Origin: Hippopus hippopus
Lineage: Eukaryota; Mollusca; Bivalvia; Cardiida; Cardiidae
Assembly: GCA_946811185.2 (NCBI GenBank)
Contig: OX328108.1
Location: 37,508,493-37,572,492 of the forward strand
Direction of reading: 5' to 3'
Length of the DNA: 64,000 bases
In this document: positions 21,943-35,172 of the stretch, piece after piece
Layout of the letters: every line of letters starts with the position of its first letter
Position numbering within the stretch: position 1 is the stretch's first letter
Notes under the pieces: generated by a model
Databases searched by the model: none
Seen by the model: the letters and a program-made list of their open reading frames with translations, nothing else
What the model was told of the DNA's origin: nothing
Program-made: the position numbers and the translations under genes

Positions 21943-24900
21943 ACTGTACATTGATACTTTAAATATGCTAAGATGATCAATGTACAGTGTAGAAACCCCA
22001 GAAAAGAAGAAAATAATGTCACAAGTGGCCAAAAAAGACTGAAAACTCTTTCAGTAGCAACTGATTTCTATTGCATAAATCAAACAAAGGGAACTAAATT
22101 TTATTATTATTTTTTTTAATCTCTTTTTACCGTAACAAGAAACCCAGTTACGTTGACTACCGTCTCATACGTGCCAGTTACGCACCCGCGAAAACACGAA
22201 AAATCGACTTACGGCACATTCCATAGCAGACGACACCTCTTGCTTAAGTCAAATATAGGGAATTTTTTTTGTTCTTTTTTATCTTACTAGGGCCATTTTA
22301 TTGGCATTGATACTTTGAATATGCTCAGATGATCAATTTACAGTGTAGAAACCCTAGAAAATAATGTCACAAGTGGCTGAAAAAGACTGAAAACTCTTTC
22401 AGTAGCAACTGATTTCTATTGCATAAATCAAACAAAGGGAACTAAATTTTTATTATTTTTTTTTTAATCTCTTTTTACCGTAACAAGAAACACAGTTACG
22501 TTGACTACCGTCTCATACGTGCCAGTTACGCACCCGCGAAAACACGAAAATTCGACTTACGGCACATTCCATAGCAGACGACACCTCTTGCTTAAGTCAA
22601 ATATAGGGAATTTTTTTTGTTCTTTTTTATCTTACTATGGCCATTTTATTGGCATTGATACTTTGAATATGCTCAGATGATCAATGTACAGTGTAGAAAC
22701 CCCAGAAGATAATGTCACAAGTGGCTGTAAAAGATTGAAAACTCTTTCAGTAGCAACTGATTTCTATTGCATAAATCAAACAAAGGGAACTAAATTTTTA
22801 CTTTTTTTGTAATCTCTTTTTACCGTAACAAGAAACCCAGTTACGTTGACTACCGTCTCATACGTGCCAGTTACGCACCCGCGAAAACACGAAAAATCGA
22901 CTTACGGCACATTCCATAGCAGACGACACCTCTTGCTTAAGTCAAATATAGGGAATTTTTTTTGTTCTTTTTTATCTTACTAGGGCCATTTTATTGGCAT
23001 TGATACTTTGAATATGCTCAGATGATCAATGTACAGTGTAGAAACCCCAGAAGATAATGTCACAAGTGGCTGAAAAAGATTGAAAACTCTTTCAGTAGCA
23101 ACTGATTTCTATTGCATAAATCAAACAAAGGGAACTAAATTTTTTACTTTTTTTGTTATCTCTTTTTACCGTAACAAGAAACCCAGTTACATTGACTACT
23201 CTCTCATACGTGCCAGTTACGCACCCGCGAAAACACGAAAAATCGACTTACGGCACATTCCATAGCAGACGACACCTCTTGCTTAAGTCAAATATTAGGG
23301 ATTTTTGTTTCTTCTTTTTTATCGTACTAGGGCCATTTTATTGGCATTGATACTTTGAATATGCTCAGATGATCAATGTACAGTGTAGAAACCCCAGAAA
23401 ATAAGAAAATAATGTCACAAGTGGCTGAAAAATACTGAAAACTCTTTCAGTAGCAACTGATTTCTATTGCATAAATCAAACAAAGGGAACTAAATTTTTA
23501 TTATTATTTTTTTTTTAATCTCTTTTTACCGTAACAAGAAACCCAGTTACGTTGACTACTGTCTCATACGTGCCAGTTACGCACCCACGAAAAAACGAAA
23601 AATCGACTTACGGCACATTCCATAGCAGACGACACCTCTTGCTTAAGTCAAATATAGGGAATTTTTTTTGTTCTTTTTTATCTTACTAGGGCCATTTTAT
23701 TGTCATTGATACTTTGAATATGCTCAGATGATCAATGTACAGTGTAGAAACCCCAGAAGATAATGTCACAAGTGGCTAAAAAAGACTGAAAACTCTTTCA
23801 GTAGCAACTGATTTCTATTGCATAAATCAAACAAAGGGAACTAAATTTTTACTTTTTTTGTAATCTCTTTTTACCGTAACAAGAAACCCAGTTACGTTGA
23901 CTACCGTCTCATACGTGCCAGTTACGCACCCGCGAAAACACGAAAAATCGACTTACGGCACATTCCATAGCAGACGACACCTCTTGCTTAAGTCAAATAT
24001 AGGGATTTTTGTTTCTTCTTTTTTATCTTACTAGGGCCATTTTATTGGCATTGATACTTTGAATATGCTCAGATGATCAATGTAGAGTGTAGAAACCCCA
24101 GAAAATAAGAAAATAATGTCACAAGTGGCTGAAAAAGACTGAAAACTCTTTCAGTAGCAACTGATTTCTATTGCATAAATCAAACAAAGGGAACTAAATT
24201 TTATTATTTTTTTTTTTAATCTCTTTTTACCGTAACAAGAAACCCAGTTACGTTGACTACCGTCTCATACGTGCCAGTTACGCGCCCGCGAAAACACGAA
24301 AAATCGACTTACGACACATTCCATAGCAGACGACACCTCTTGCTTAAGTCAAATATAGGGAATTTTTTTTGTTCTTTTTTATCTTACTACGGCCATTTTA
24401 TTGGCATTGATACTTTGAATATGCTCAGATGATCAATGTACAGTGTAAAAACCCCAGAAGATAATGTCACAAGTGCCTAAAAAAGACTGAAAACTCTTTC
24501 AGTAGCAACTGATTTCTATTGCATAAATCAAACAACGGAACTAAATTTTTATAATTTTTTTTTTAATCTCTTTTTATACCGTGACAAAACACCCAGTTAC
24601 GTTGACTATCGTCTCATACGTGCCAGTTACGCACCCGCGAAAACACGAAAAATCGACTTACGACACATTCCATAGCAGACGACACCTCTTGCTTAAGTCA
24701 AATATAGGGAATTTTTTTTGTTCTTTTTTATCTTACTACGGCCATTTTATTGGCATTGATACTTTGAATATGCTCAGATGATCAATGTACAGTGTAAAAA
24801 CCCCAGAAGATAATGTCACAAGTGCCTAAAAAAGACTGAAAACTCTTTCAGTAGCAACTGATTTCTATTGCATAAATCAAACAACGGAACTAAATTTTTA

Positions 24901-26136
24901 TAATTTTTTTTTTAATCTCTTTTTATACCGTGACAAAACACCCAGTTACGTTGACTATCGTCTCATACGTGCCAGTTACGCACCCGCGAAAACACAAAAA
25001 ATCGACTTACGGCACATTCCATAGCAGACGACACCTCTTGCTTAAGTCAAATATAGGGAATTTTTTTTTGTTCTTTTTTATCTTACTAGGGCAATTTTAT
25101 TGGCATTGATACTTTGAATATGCTCAGATGATCAATGTACAGTGTAGAAACCCCAGAAGATAATGTCACAAGTGGCTGAAAAAGATTGAAAACTCTTTCA
25201 GTAGCAACTGATTTCTATTGCATAAATCAAACAAAGGGAACTAAATTTTTACTTTTTTTGTAATCTCTTTTTACCGTAACAAGAAACCCAGTTACGTTGA
25301 CTACCGTCTCATACGTGCCAGTTACGCACCCGCGAAAACACGAAAAATCGACTTACGGCACATTCCATAGCAGACGACACCTCTTGCTTAAGTCAAATAT
25401 AGGGAATTTTTTTTTGTTCTTTTTTATCTTACTAGGGCCATTGAAATGGCATTGATAGTTTGAATATGCTCAGATGATCAATGTACAGTGTAGAAACCCC
25501 AGAAGATAATGTCACAAGTGCCTAAAAAAGACTGAAAACTCTTTCAGTAGCAACTGATTTCTATTGCATAAATCAAACAAAGGGAACTAAATTTTATTAT
25601 TTTTTTAATCTCTTTTTACCGTAACAAGAAACCCAGTTACGTTGACTACCGTCTCATACGTGCCAGTTATGCGCCCGCGAAAACATGAAAAATCGACTTA
25701 CGGCACATTCCATAGCAGACGACACCTCTTGCTTAAGTCAAATATAGGGAATTTTTTTTTGTTCTTTTTTATCTTACTAGGGCCATTGAAATGGCATTGA
25801 TAGTTTGAATATGCTCAGATGATCAATGTACAGTGTAGAAACCCCAGAAGATAATGTCACAAGTGCCTAAAAAAGACTGAAAACTCTTTCAGTAGCAACT
25901 GATTTCTATTGCATAAATCAAACAAAGGGAACTAAATTTTTATTATTTTTTTTTTAATCTCTTTTTATACCGTGACAAGAAATCCAGTTGCGTTGACTAC
26001 CGTCCCATACGTGCCAGTTATGCGCCCGCGAAAACATGAAAAATCGACTTACGGCACATTCCATAGCAGACGACACCTGTTGCCTAAGTCAAATATAGGG
26101 AAATTTTTTTTTTCGTTTTCTCTTACTAGGGCCATT
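21943..26136 (+). repeat. Monomer array A7, 12 monomers
   Basis: Class I head with a CAATTTACAG second monomer. The stretch 22,613-23,393 matches A4 at an offset of 8,113 bp. A one-monomer tandem duplication (349 bp) lies at about 24,290-24,995, marked by CTTACTACGG, AACAACGG, GACAAAACACCC and GACTATCGTC. Two consecutive GCCATTGAAATGGC-type boundaries (near 25,437 and 25,784) precede the terminal monomer, so the next-to-last type is itself duplicated. Confidence 0.94.
24290..24995 (+). repeat. One-monomer tandem duplication (349 bp)
   Basis: Two adjacent monomers share four private markers at exactly 349-bp spacing: CTTACTACG (24,383 and 24,732), AACAACGG (24,531 and 24,880), GACAAAACACCC and GACTATCGTC. 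This is the clearest single-monomer duplication in the window. Confidence 0.88.
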
Positions 26137-27205
26137 GAATTGGTTACGATGACTATCGCACCCATACGTGACCGTTACGTGCTGTGCATAAAATCATAAA
26201 ATCAACTAGGACACTTTCGGAGGCAACTGATACCTGTTGCACAAATCAAAGAAAGGTAAACCAAATTCGTTTTCTTACCAAGGTCATGAAAAACATTGAA
26301 CCAATTTTGGTGACCGTGTGAGTCATAAGTTGATTTTATGTTTAACCGCTGCGCAAAAACATTGATTCAGAAGCAACGGGTTGCTGTTGCATAAACTTTT
26401 TCCAATAAGAAATCTTGTTCTTGTTTGAAGAATTTAGAAATAGGCCAATGAAATACAATAAGATGTAAGAATGACTAATAATAAAAATAGGTAAAATAGA
26501 TAAAATGGCAAAGTTAGGGATTCAACCTTTGACCATCAGGACCCAAAAAACGTCTTGGTGCAGGGGTCAAACCCTCTTTGCGATTGAATAGGCTCAAATG
26601 ACCCGAAGATTTAACATAGATATACAGAGATTTCCCCCCCCTTCCAATCTGCCAATCAAATCTCAGGCCTCTATTAAATTATCCAATCACAGAAGCTTTT
26701 AGAAAATCAAAATGGCGTCCAATCTGCCAATCAAATCTCAGGCCTCTATTAAATTATCCAATCACAGAAGCTTTTAGAAAATCAAAATGGCGTCCAATCA
26801 GCCAATCAAATCTCATCCCTCTCTCCGAATTATCCAATCAGAAAAGCTTTGAGAAATTCAATATTGCGCCCAATCAGCCAATCAAATTGCAGACACACCC
26901 ACAGAATCATCCAATCAGAAAGCTTTGAGCCATTTGAAATGGCGCCCGAAAATATCGATAGAAAACAGTGAACAAGAATCGGCATAAAAGTGGATTTTAA
27001 GTCTTCTTTGAAGGCTGTTATGCAGTCCTTGGCAAACTGCCAGGCATGCACCCTCCACACATGCCAGATTTCACTGAAAATGGGCGAAAATTTAAGAAAA
27101 CAGGGTGACAGAAGACCTTGTTTTGGTGCCTTCTAGCACCTTGCAAGAGTGACTTCCCCTGATCTCTTGATTCGATTTGCTTTTCTAATTCAGGCCAACT
27201 GCCAT
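26137..27205 (+). repeat. Spacer B8
   Basis: Complete spacer with eight C and a four-unit CCAAT array from 26,644. It shares AAAAAACGTCTTGG with B5. CTCTCCGAATTATCC near 26,822 is private to this copy. Confidence 0.93.
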
Positions 27206-28254
27206 ACTGTACATTGATACTTTAAATATGCTAAGATGATCAATGTACAGTGTAGAAACCCCAGAAAAGAAGAAAATAATGTCACAAGTGGCCAAAAAAG
27301 ACTGAAAACTCTTTCAGTAGCAACTGATTTCTATTGCATAAATCAAACAAAGGGAACTAAATTTTATTATTATTTTTTTTAATCTCTTTTTACCGTAACA
27401 AGAAACCCAGTTACGTTGACTACTGTCTCATACGTGCCAGTTACGCACCCGCGAAAACACGAAAAATCGACTTACGGCACATTCCATAGCAGACGACACC
27501 TGTTACTTAAGTCAAATATAGGGAATTTTTTTTGTTCTTTTTTATCTTACTAGGGCCATTTTATTGGCATTGATACTTTGAATATGCTCAGAAGATCAAT
27601 GTACAGTGTAGAAACCCCAGAAAATAATGTCACAAGTGGCTGAAAAAGACTGAAAACTCTTTCAGTAGCAACTGATTTCTAGTGCATAAATCAAACAAAG
27701 GGAACTAGATTTTATTATTTTTTTAATCTCTTTTTACCGTAACAAGAAACCCAGTTACGTTGACTAACGTCCCATACGTGCCAGTTATGCGCCCGCGAAA
27801 ACATGAAAAATCGACTTACGGCACATTCCATAGCAGACGACACCTCTTGCTTAAATCAAATATAGGGATTTTTTTTTTGTTCTTTTTTATCTTACTAGGG
27901 CCATTGAAATGGCATTGATAGTTTGAATATGCTCAGATGATCAATGTACAGTGTAGAAACCCCAGAAGATAATGTCACAAGTGCCTAAAAAAGACTGAAA
28001 ACTCTTTCAGTAGCAACTGATTTCTATTGCATAAATCAAACAAAGGGAACTAAATTTTTATTATTTTTTTTTTAATCTCTTTTTATACCGTGACAAGAAA
28101 TCCAGTTGCGTTGACTACCGTCCCATACGTGCCAGTTATGCGCCCGCGAAAACATGAAAAATCGACTTACGGCACATTCCATAGCAGACGACACCTGTTG
28201 CCTAAGTCAAATATAGGGAAATTTTTTTTTTCGTTTTCTCTTACTAGGGCCATT
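27206..28254 (+). repeat. Monomer array A8, 3 monomers
   Basis: A short array built from a class I head (with CTGTTACTTAAG and CAGAAGATC as in A5), then a monomer with AACTAGATTTT and GACTAACGTCCC, then the terminal monomer after a GCCATTGAAATGGC boundary near 27,900. It shows the minimal order head, next-to-last, terminal. Confidence 0.94.
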
Positions 28255-29397
28255 GAATTGTTTACGATGACTATCGCACCCATACGTGACCGTTACGTGC
28301 TGTGCATAAAATCATAAAATCAACTAGGACACTTTCGGAGGCAACTGATACCTGTTGCACAAATCAAAGAAAGGTAAACCAAATTTGTTTTCTTACCAAG
28401 GTCATGAAAAACATTGAACCAATTTTGGTGACCGTGTGAGTCATAAGTCGATTTTATGTTTAACCGCTGCGCAAAAACATTGATTCAGAAGCAACGGGTT
28501 GCTGTTGCATAAACTTTTTCCAATAAGAAATCTTGTTCTTGTTTGAAGAATTTAGAAATAGGCCAATGAAATACAATAAGATGTAAGAATGACTAATAAT
28601 AAAAATAGGTAAAATAGATAAAATGGCAAAATTAGGGATTCAACCTTTGACCATCAGGACCCAAAAAAGGTCTTGGTGCAGGGGTCAAACCCTCTTTGCG
28701 ATTGAATAGGCTCAAATGACCCGAAGATTTAACATAGATATACAGAGATTTCCCCCCCTTCCAATCTGCCAATCAAATCTCAGGCCTCTATTAAATTATC
28801 CAATCACAGAAGCTTTTAGAAAATCAAAATGGCGTCCAATCTGCCAATCAAATCTCAGGCCTCTATTAAATTATCCAATCACAGAAGCTTTTAGAAAATC
28901 AAAATGGCGTCCAATCTGCCAATCAAATCTCAGGCCTCTATTAAATTATCCAATCACAGAAGCTTTTAGAAAATCAAAATGGCGTCCAATCAGCCAATCA
29001 AATCTCATCCCTCTCTCCAAATTATCCAATCAGAAAAGCTTTGAGAAATTCAATATTGCGCCCAATCAGCCAATCAAATTGCAGACACACCCACAGAATC
29101 ATCCAATCAGAAAGCTTTGAGCCATTTGAAATGGCGCCCGAAAATATCGATAGAAAACAGTGAACAAGAATCGGCATAAAAGTGGATTTTAAGTCTTCTT
29201 TGAAGGCTGTTATGCAGTCCTTGGCAAACTGCCAGGCATGCACCCTCCACACATGCCAGATTTCACTGAAAATGGGCGAAAATTTAAGAAAACAGGGTGA
29301 CAGAAGACCTTGTTTTGGTGCCTTCTAGCACCTTGCAAGAGTGACTTCCCCTGATCTCTTGATTCGATTTGCTTTTCTAATTCAGGCCAACTGCCAT
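28255..29397 (+). repeat. Spacer B9, five CCAAT units
   Basis: First spacer in the window with an extra standard 75-bp unit: three identical-looking units from 28,761 plus the two divergent units. The poly-C is short (seven). GAATTGTTTACG replaces GAATTGGTTACG at the left edge, and CAAAATTAGGG is private. Confidence 0.93.
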
Positions 29398-31838
29398 ACT
29401 GTACATTGATACTTTAAATATGCTAAGATGATCAATGTACAGTGTAGAAACCCCAGAAAAGAAGAAAATAATGTCACAAGTGGCCAAAAAAGACTGAAAA
29501 CTCTTTCAGTAGCAACTGATTTCTATTGCATAAATCAAACAAAGGGAACTAAATTTTATTATTATTTTTTTTAATCTCTTTTTACCGTAACAAGAAACCC
29601 AGTTACGTTGACTACTGTCTCATACGTGCCAGTTACGCACCCGCGAAAACACGAAAAATCGACTTACGGCACATTCCATAGCAGACGACACCTGTTGCTT
29701 AAGTCAAATATAGGGAATTTTTTTTGTTCTTTTTTATCTTACAAGGGCCATTTTATTGGCATTGATACTTTGAATATGCTCAGATGATTAATTTACAGTG
29801 TAGAAACCCCAGAAAATAATGTCACAAGTGGCTGAAAAAGACTGAAAACTCTTTCAGTAGCAACTGATTTCTATTGCATAAATCAAACAAAGGGAACTAA
29901 ATATTATCATTTTTTCTTTTAATCTCTTTTTACCGTAACAAGAAACCCAGTTACGTTGACTACCGTCTCATACGTGCCAGTTACGCACCCGCGAAAACAC
30001 GAAAAATCGACTTACGGCACATTCCATAGCAGACGACACCTCTTGCTTAAGTCAAATATAGGGAATTTTTTTTGTTCTTTTTTATCTTACTAGGGCCATT
30101 TTATTGGCATTGATACTTTGAATATGCTCAGATGATCAATGTACAGTGTAGAAACCCCAGAAGATAATGTCACAAGTGGCTAAAAAAGACTGAAAACTCT
30201 TTCAGTAGCAACTGATTTCTATTGCATAAATCAAACAAAGGGAACTAAATTTTTATTATTATTTTTTTTTTAATCTCTTTTTACCGTAACAAGAAACCCA
30301 GTTACGTTGACTACCGTCTCATACGTGCCAGTTACGCACCCGCGAAAACACGAAAAATCGACTTACGGCACATTCCATAGCAGACGACACCTCTTGCTTA
30401 AGTCAAATATAGGGAATTTTTTTTGTTCTTTTTTATCTTACTAGGGCCATTTTATTGGCATTGATACTTTGAATATGCTCAGATGATCAATGTACAGTGT
30501 AGAAACCCCAGAAGATAATGTCACAAGTGGCTAAAAAAGACTGAAAACTCTTTCAGTAGCAACTGATTTCTATTGCATAAATCAAGCAAAGGGAACTAAA
30601 TTTTTATTATTATTTTTTTTTTAATCTCTTTTTACCGTAACAAGAAACCCAGTTACGTTGACTACCGTCTCATACGTGCCAGTTACGCACCCGCGAAAAC
30701 ACGAAAAATCGACTTACGGCACATTCCATAGCAGACGACACCTCTTGCTTAAGTGAAATATAGGGAATTTTTTTTGTTCTTTTTTATCTTACTAGGGCCA
30801 TTTTATTGGCATTGATACTTTGAATATGCTCAGATGATCAATTTACAGTGTAGAAACCCCAGAAAATAATGGCACAAGTGGCTGAAAAAGACTGAAAACT
30901 CTTTCAGTAGCAACTGATTTCTATTGCATAAATCAAACAAAGGGAACTAAATTTTATTATTTTTTTTTTTAATCTATTTTTACCGTAACAAGAAACCCAG
31001 TTACGTTGACTACCGTCTCATACATGCCAGTTACGCACCCGCGAAAACACGAAAAATCGACTTACGGCACATTCCATAGCAGACGACACCTCTTGCTTAA
31101 GTCAAATATAGGGAATTTTTTTTGTTCTTTTTTATCTTACTAGGGCCATTTTATTGGCATTGATACTTTGAATATGCTCAGATGATCAATGTACAGTGTA
31201 GAAACCCCAGAAGATAATTTTACAAGTGGCTGAAAAAGATTGAAAACTCTTTCAGTAGCAAGTGATTTCTATTGCATAAATCAAACAAAGGGAACTAAAT
31301 TTTTACTTTTTTTGTAATCTCTTTTTACCGTAACAAGAAACCCAGTTACGTTGACTACCGTCTCATACGTGCCAGTTACGCACCCGCGAAAACACGAAAA
31401 ATCGACTTACGGCACATTCCATAGCAGACGACACCTCTTGCTTAAGTCAAATATAGGGAATTTTTTTTGTTCTTTTTTATCTTACTAGGGCCATTTTATT
31501 AGCATTGATACTTTGAATATGCTCAGATGATCAATGTACAGTGTAGAAACCCCAGAAGATAATGTCACAAGTGCCTAAAAAAGACTGAAAACTCTTTCAG
31601 TAGCAACTGATTTCTATTGCATAAATCAAACAAAGGGAACTAAATTTTATTATTTTTTTAATCTCTTTTTACCGTAACAAGAAACCCAGTTACGTTGACT
31701 ACCGTCTCATACGTGCCAGTTATGCGCCCGCGAAAACATGAAAAATCGACTTACGGCACATTCCATAGCAGACGACACCTCTTGCTTAAATCAAATATAG
31801 GGAAATTTTTTTTTTCGTTTTCTCTTACTAGGGCCATT
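29398..31838 (+). repeat. Monomer array A9, 7 monomers
   Basis: Class I head. The second monomer has CTTACAAGGG and TTAATTTACAG, followed by the T-tract TATCATTTTTTCTTTT. Later monomers carry AAGTGAAATATAGGG (30,751), AATGGCACAAG and CATACATGCC. The same ordered markers occur in A11, which lacks two monomers, and partly in A13 and A17. The array ends with a monomer whose tail reads CCTCTTGCTTAAATC, a variant terminal form. Confidence 0.94.
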
Positions 31839-32982
31839 GAATTGGTTACGATGACTATCGCACCCATACGTGACCGTTACGTGCTGTGCATAAAATCATA
31901 AAATCAACTAGGACACTTTCGGAGGCAACTGATACCTGTTGCACAAATCAAAGAAAGGTAAACCAAATTTGTTTTCTTACCAAGGTCATGAAAAACATTG
32001 AACCAATTTTGGTGACCGTGTGAGTCATAAGTCGATTTTATGTTTAACCGCTGCGCAAAAACATTGATTCAGAAGCAACGGGTTGCTGTTGCATAAACTT
32101 TTTCCAATAAGAAATCTTGTTCTTCTTTGAAGAATTTAGAAATAGGCCAATGAAATACAATAAGATGTAAGAATGACTAATAATAAAAATAGGTAAAATA
32201 GATAAAATGGCAAAGTTAGGGATTCAACCTTTGACCATCAGGACCCAAAAAAGGTCTTGGTGCAGGGGTCAAACCCTCTTTGCGATTGAATAGGCTCAAA
32301 TGACCCGAAGATTTAACATAGATATACAGAGATTTCCCCCCACTTCCAATCTGCCAATCAAATCTCAGGCCTCTATTAAATTATCCAATCACAGAAGCTT
32401 TTAGAAAATCAAAATGGCGTCCAATCTGCCAATCAAATCTCAGGCCTCTATTAAATTATCCAATCACAGAAGCTTTTAGAAAATCAAAATGGCGTCCAAT
32501 CTGCCAATCAAATCTCAGGCCTCTATTAAATTATCCAATCACAGAAGCTTTTAGAAAATCAAAATGGCGTCCAATCAGCCAATCAAATCTCATCCCTCTC
32601 TCCAAATTATCCAATCAGAAAAGCTTTGAGAAATTCAATATTGCGCCCAATCAGCCAATCAAATTGCAGACACACCCACAGAATCATCCAATCAGAAAGC
32701 TTTGAGCCATTTGAAATGGCGCCCGAAAATATCGATAGAAAACAGTGAACAAGAATCGGCATAAAAGTGGATTTTAAGTCTTCTTTGAAGGCTGTTATGC
32801 AGTCCTTGGCAAACTGCCAGGCATGCACCCTCCACACATGCCAGATTTCACTGAAAATGGGCGAAAATTTAAGAAAACAGGGTGACAGAAGACCTTGTTT
32901 TGGTGCCTTCTAGCACCTTGCAAGAGTGACTTCCCCTGATCTCTTGATTCGATTTGCTTTTCTAATTCAGGCCAACTGCCAT
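31839..32982 (+). repeat. Spacer B10, five CCAAT units
   Basis: Three standard 75-bp units from 32,346 plus two divergent ones. The poly-C is the shortest seen, six C followed by AC. GTTCTTCTTTGAAG replaces GTTCTTGTTTGAAG near 32,122. Confidence 0.93.
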
Positions 32983-34029
32983 ACTGTACATTGATACTTT
33001 AAATATGCTAAGATGATCAATGTACAGTGTAGAAACCCCAGAAAATAATGTCACAAGTGGCTGAAAAAGACTGAAAACTCTTTCAGTAGCAACTGATTTC
33101 TATTGCATAAATCAAACAAAGGGAACTAAATTTTATCATTTTTTCTTTTAATCTCTTTTTACCGTAACAAGAAACCCAGTTACGTTGACTACCGTCTCAT
33201 ACGTGCCAGTTACGCACCCGCGAAAACACGAAAAATCAACTTACGGCACATTCCATAGCAGACGACACCTCTTGCTTAAGTCAAATATAGGGAATTTTTT
33301 TTGTTCTTTTTTATCTTACTAGGGCCATTTTATTAGCATTGATACTTTGAATATGCTCAGATGATCAATGTACAGTGTAGAAACCCCAGAAGATAATGTC
33401 ACAAGTGCCTAAAAAAGACTGAAAACTCTTTCAGTAGCAACTGATTTCTATTGCATAAATCAAACAAAGGGAACTAAATTTTTATTATTTTTTTTTTAAT
33501 CTCTTTTTATACCGTGACAAGAAATCCAGTTGCGTTGACTACCGTCCCATACGTGCCAGTTATGCGCCCGCGAAAACATGAAAAATCGACTTACGGCACA
33601 TTCCATAGCAGACGACACCTCTTGCTTAAATCAAATATAGGGAATTTTTTTTTGTTCTTTTTTATCTTACTAGGGCCATTGAAATGGCATTGATAGTTTG
33701 AATATGCTCAGATGATCAATGTACAGTGTAGAAACCCCAGAAGATAATGTCACAAGTGGCTAAAAAAGACTGAAAACTCTTTCAGTAGCAACTGATTTCT
33801 ATTGCATAAATCAAACAAAGGGAACTAAATTTTTATTATTTTTTTTTTAATCTCTTTTTATACCGTGACAAGAAATCCAGTTGCGTTGACTACCGTCCCA
33901 TACGTGCCAGTTATGCGCCCGCGAAAACATGAAAAATCGACTTACGGCACATTCCATAGCAGACGACACCTGTTGCCTAAGTCAAATATAGGGAAATTTT
34001 TTTTTTCGTTTTCTCTTACTAGGGCCATT
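32983..34029 (+). repeat. Monomer array A10, 3 monomers, class II head
   Basis: First class II array: the head reads CCAGAAAATAATG with T-tract TATCATTTTTTCTTTT and AAATCAACTTACGG. The two following monomers both have TATACCGTGAC and AAATCCAGTTGCG, so the terminal-type second half is present twice, separated by a GCCATTGAAATGGC boundary near 33,680. Confidence 0.94.
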
Positions 34030-35172
34030 GAATTGGTTACGATGACTATCGCACCCATACGTGACCGTTACGTGCTGTGCATAAAATCATAAAATCAACT
34101 AGGACACTTTCGGAGGCAACTGATACCTGTTGCACAAATCAAAGAAAGTTAACCAAATTTGTTTTCTTACCAAGGTCATGAAAAACATTGAACCAATTTT
34201 GGTGACCGTGTGAGTCATAAGTCGATTTTATGTTTAACCGCTGCACAAAAACATTGATTCAGAAGCAACGGGTTGCTGTTGCATAAACTTTTTCCAATAA
34301 GAAATCTTGTTCTTGTTTGAAGAATTTAGAAATAGGCCAATGAAATACAATAAGATGTAAGAATGACTAATAATAAAAATAGGTAAAATAGATAAAATGG
34401 CAAAGTTAGGGATTCAACCTTTGACCATCAGGACCCAAAAAAGGTCTTGGTGCAGGGGTCAAACCCTCTTTGCGATTGAATAGGCTCAAATGACCCGAAG
34501 ATTTAACATAGATATACAGAGATTTCCCCCCCCTTCCAATCTGCCAATCAAATCTCAGGCCTCTATTAAATTATCCAATCACAGAAGCTTTTAGAAAATC
34601 AAAATGGCGTCCAATCTGCCAATCAAATCTCAGGCCTCTATTAAATTATCCAATCACAGAAGCTTTTAGAAAATCAAAATGGCGTCCAATCTGCCAATCA
34701 AATCTCAGGCCTCTATTAAATTATCCAATCACAGAAGCTTTTAGAAAATCAAAATGGCGTCCAATCAGCCAATCAAATCTCATCCCTCTCTCCAAATTAT
34801 CCAATCAGAAAAGCTTTGAGAAATTCAATATTGCGCCCAATCAGCCAATCAAATTGCAGACACACCCACAGAATCATCCAATCAGAAAGCTTTGAGCCAT
34901 TTGAAATGGCGCCCGAAAATATCGATAGAAAACAGTGAACAAGAATCGGCATAAAAGTGGATTTTAAGTCTTCTTTGAAGGCTGTTATGCAGTCCTTGGC
35001 AAACTGCCAGGCATGCACCCTCCACACATGCCAGATTTCACTGAAAATGGGCGAAAATTTAAGAAAACAGGGTGACAGAAGACCTTGTTTTGGTGCCTTC
35101 TAGCACCTTGCAAGAGTGACTTCCCCTGATCTCTTGATTCGATTTGCTTTTCTAATTCAGGCCAACTGCCAT
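34030..35172 (+). repeat. Spacer B11, five CCAAT units
   Basis: Three standard units from 34,536 plus two divergent ones, with eight C. GAAAGTTAACC near 34,145 and CTGCACAAAAAC near 34,243 are private changes; the second removes a CpG. Confidence 0.93.
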
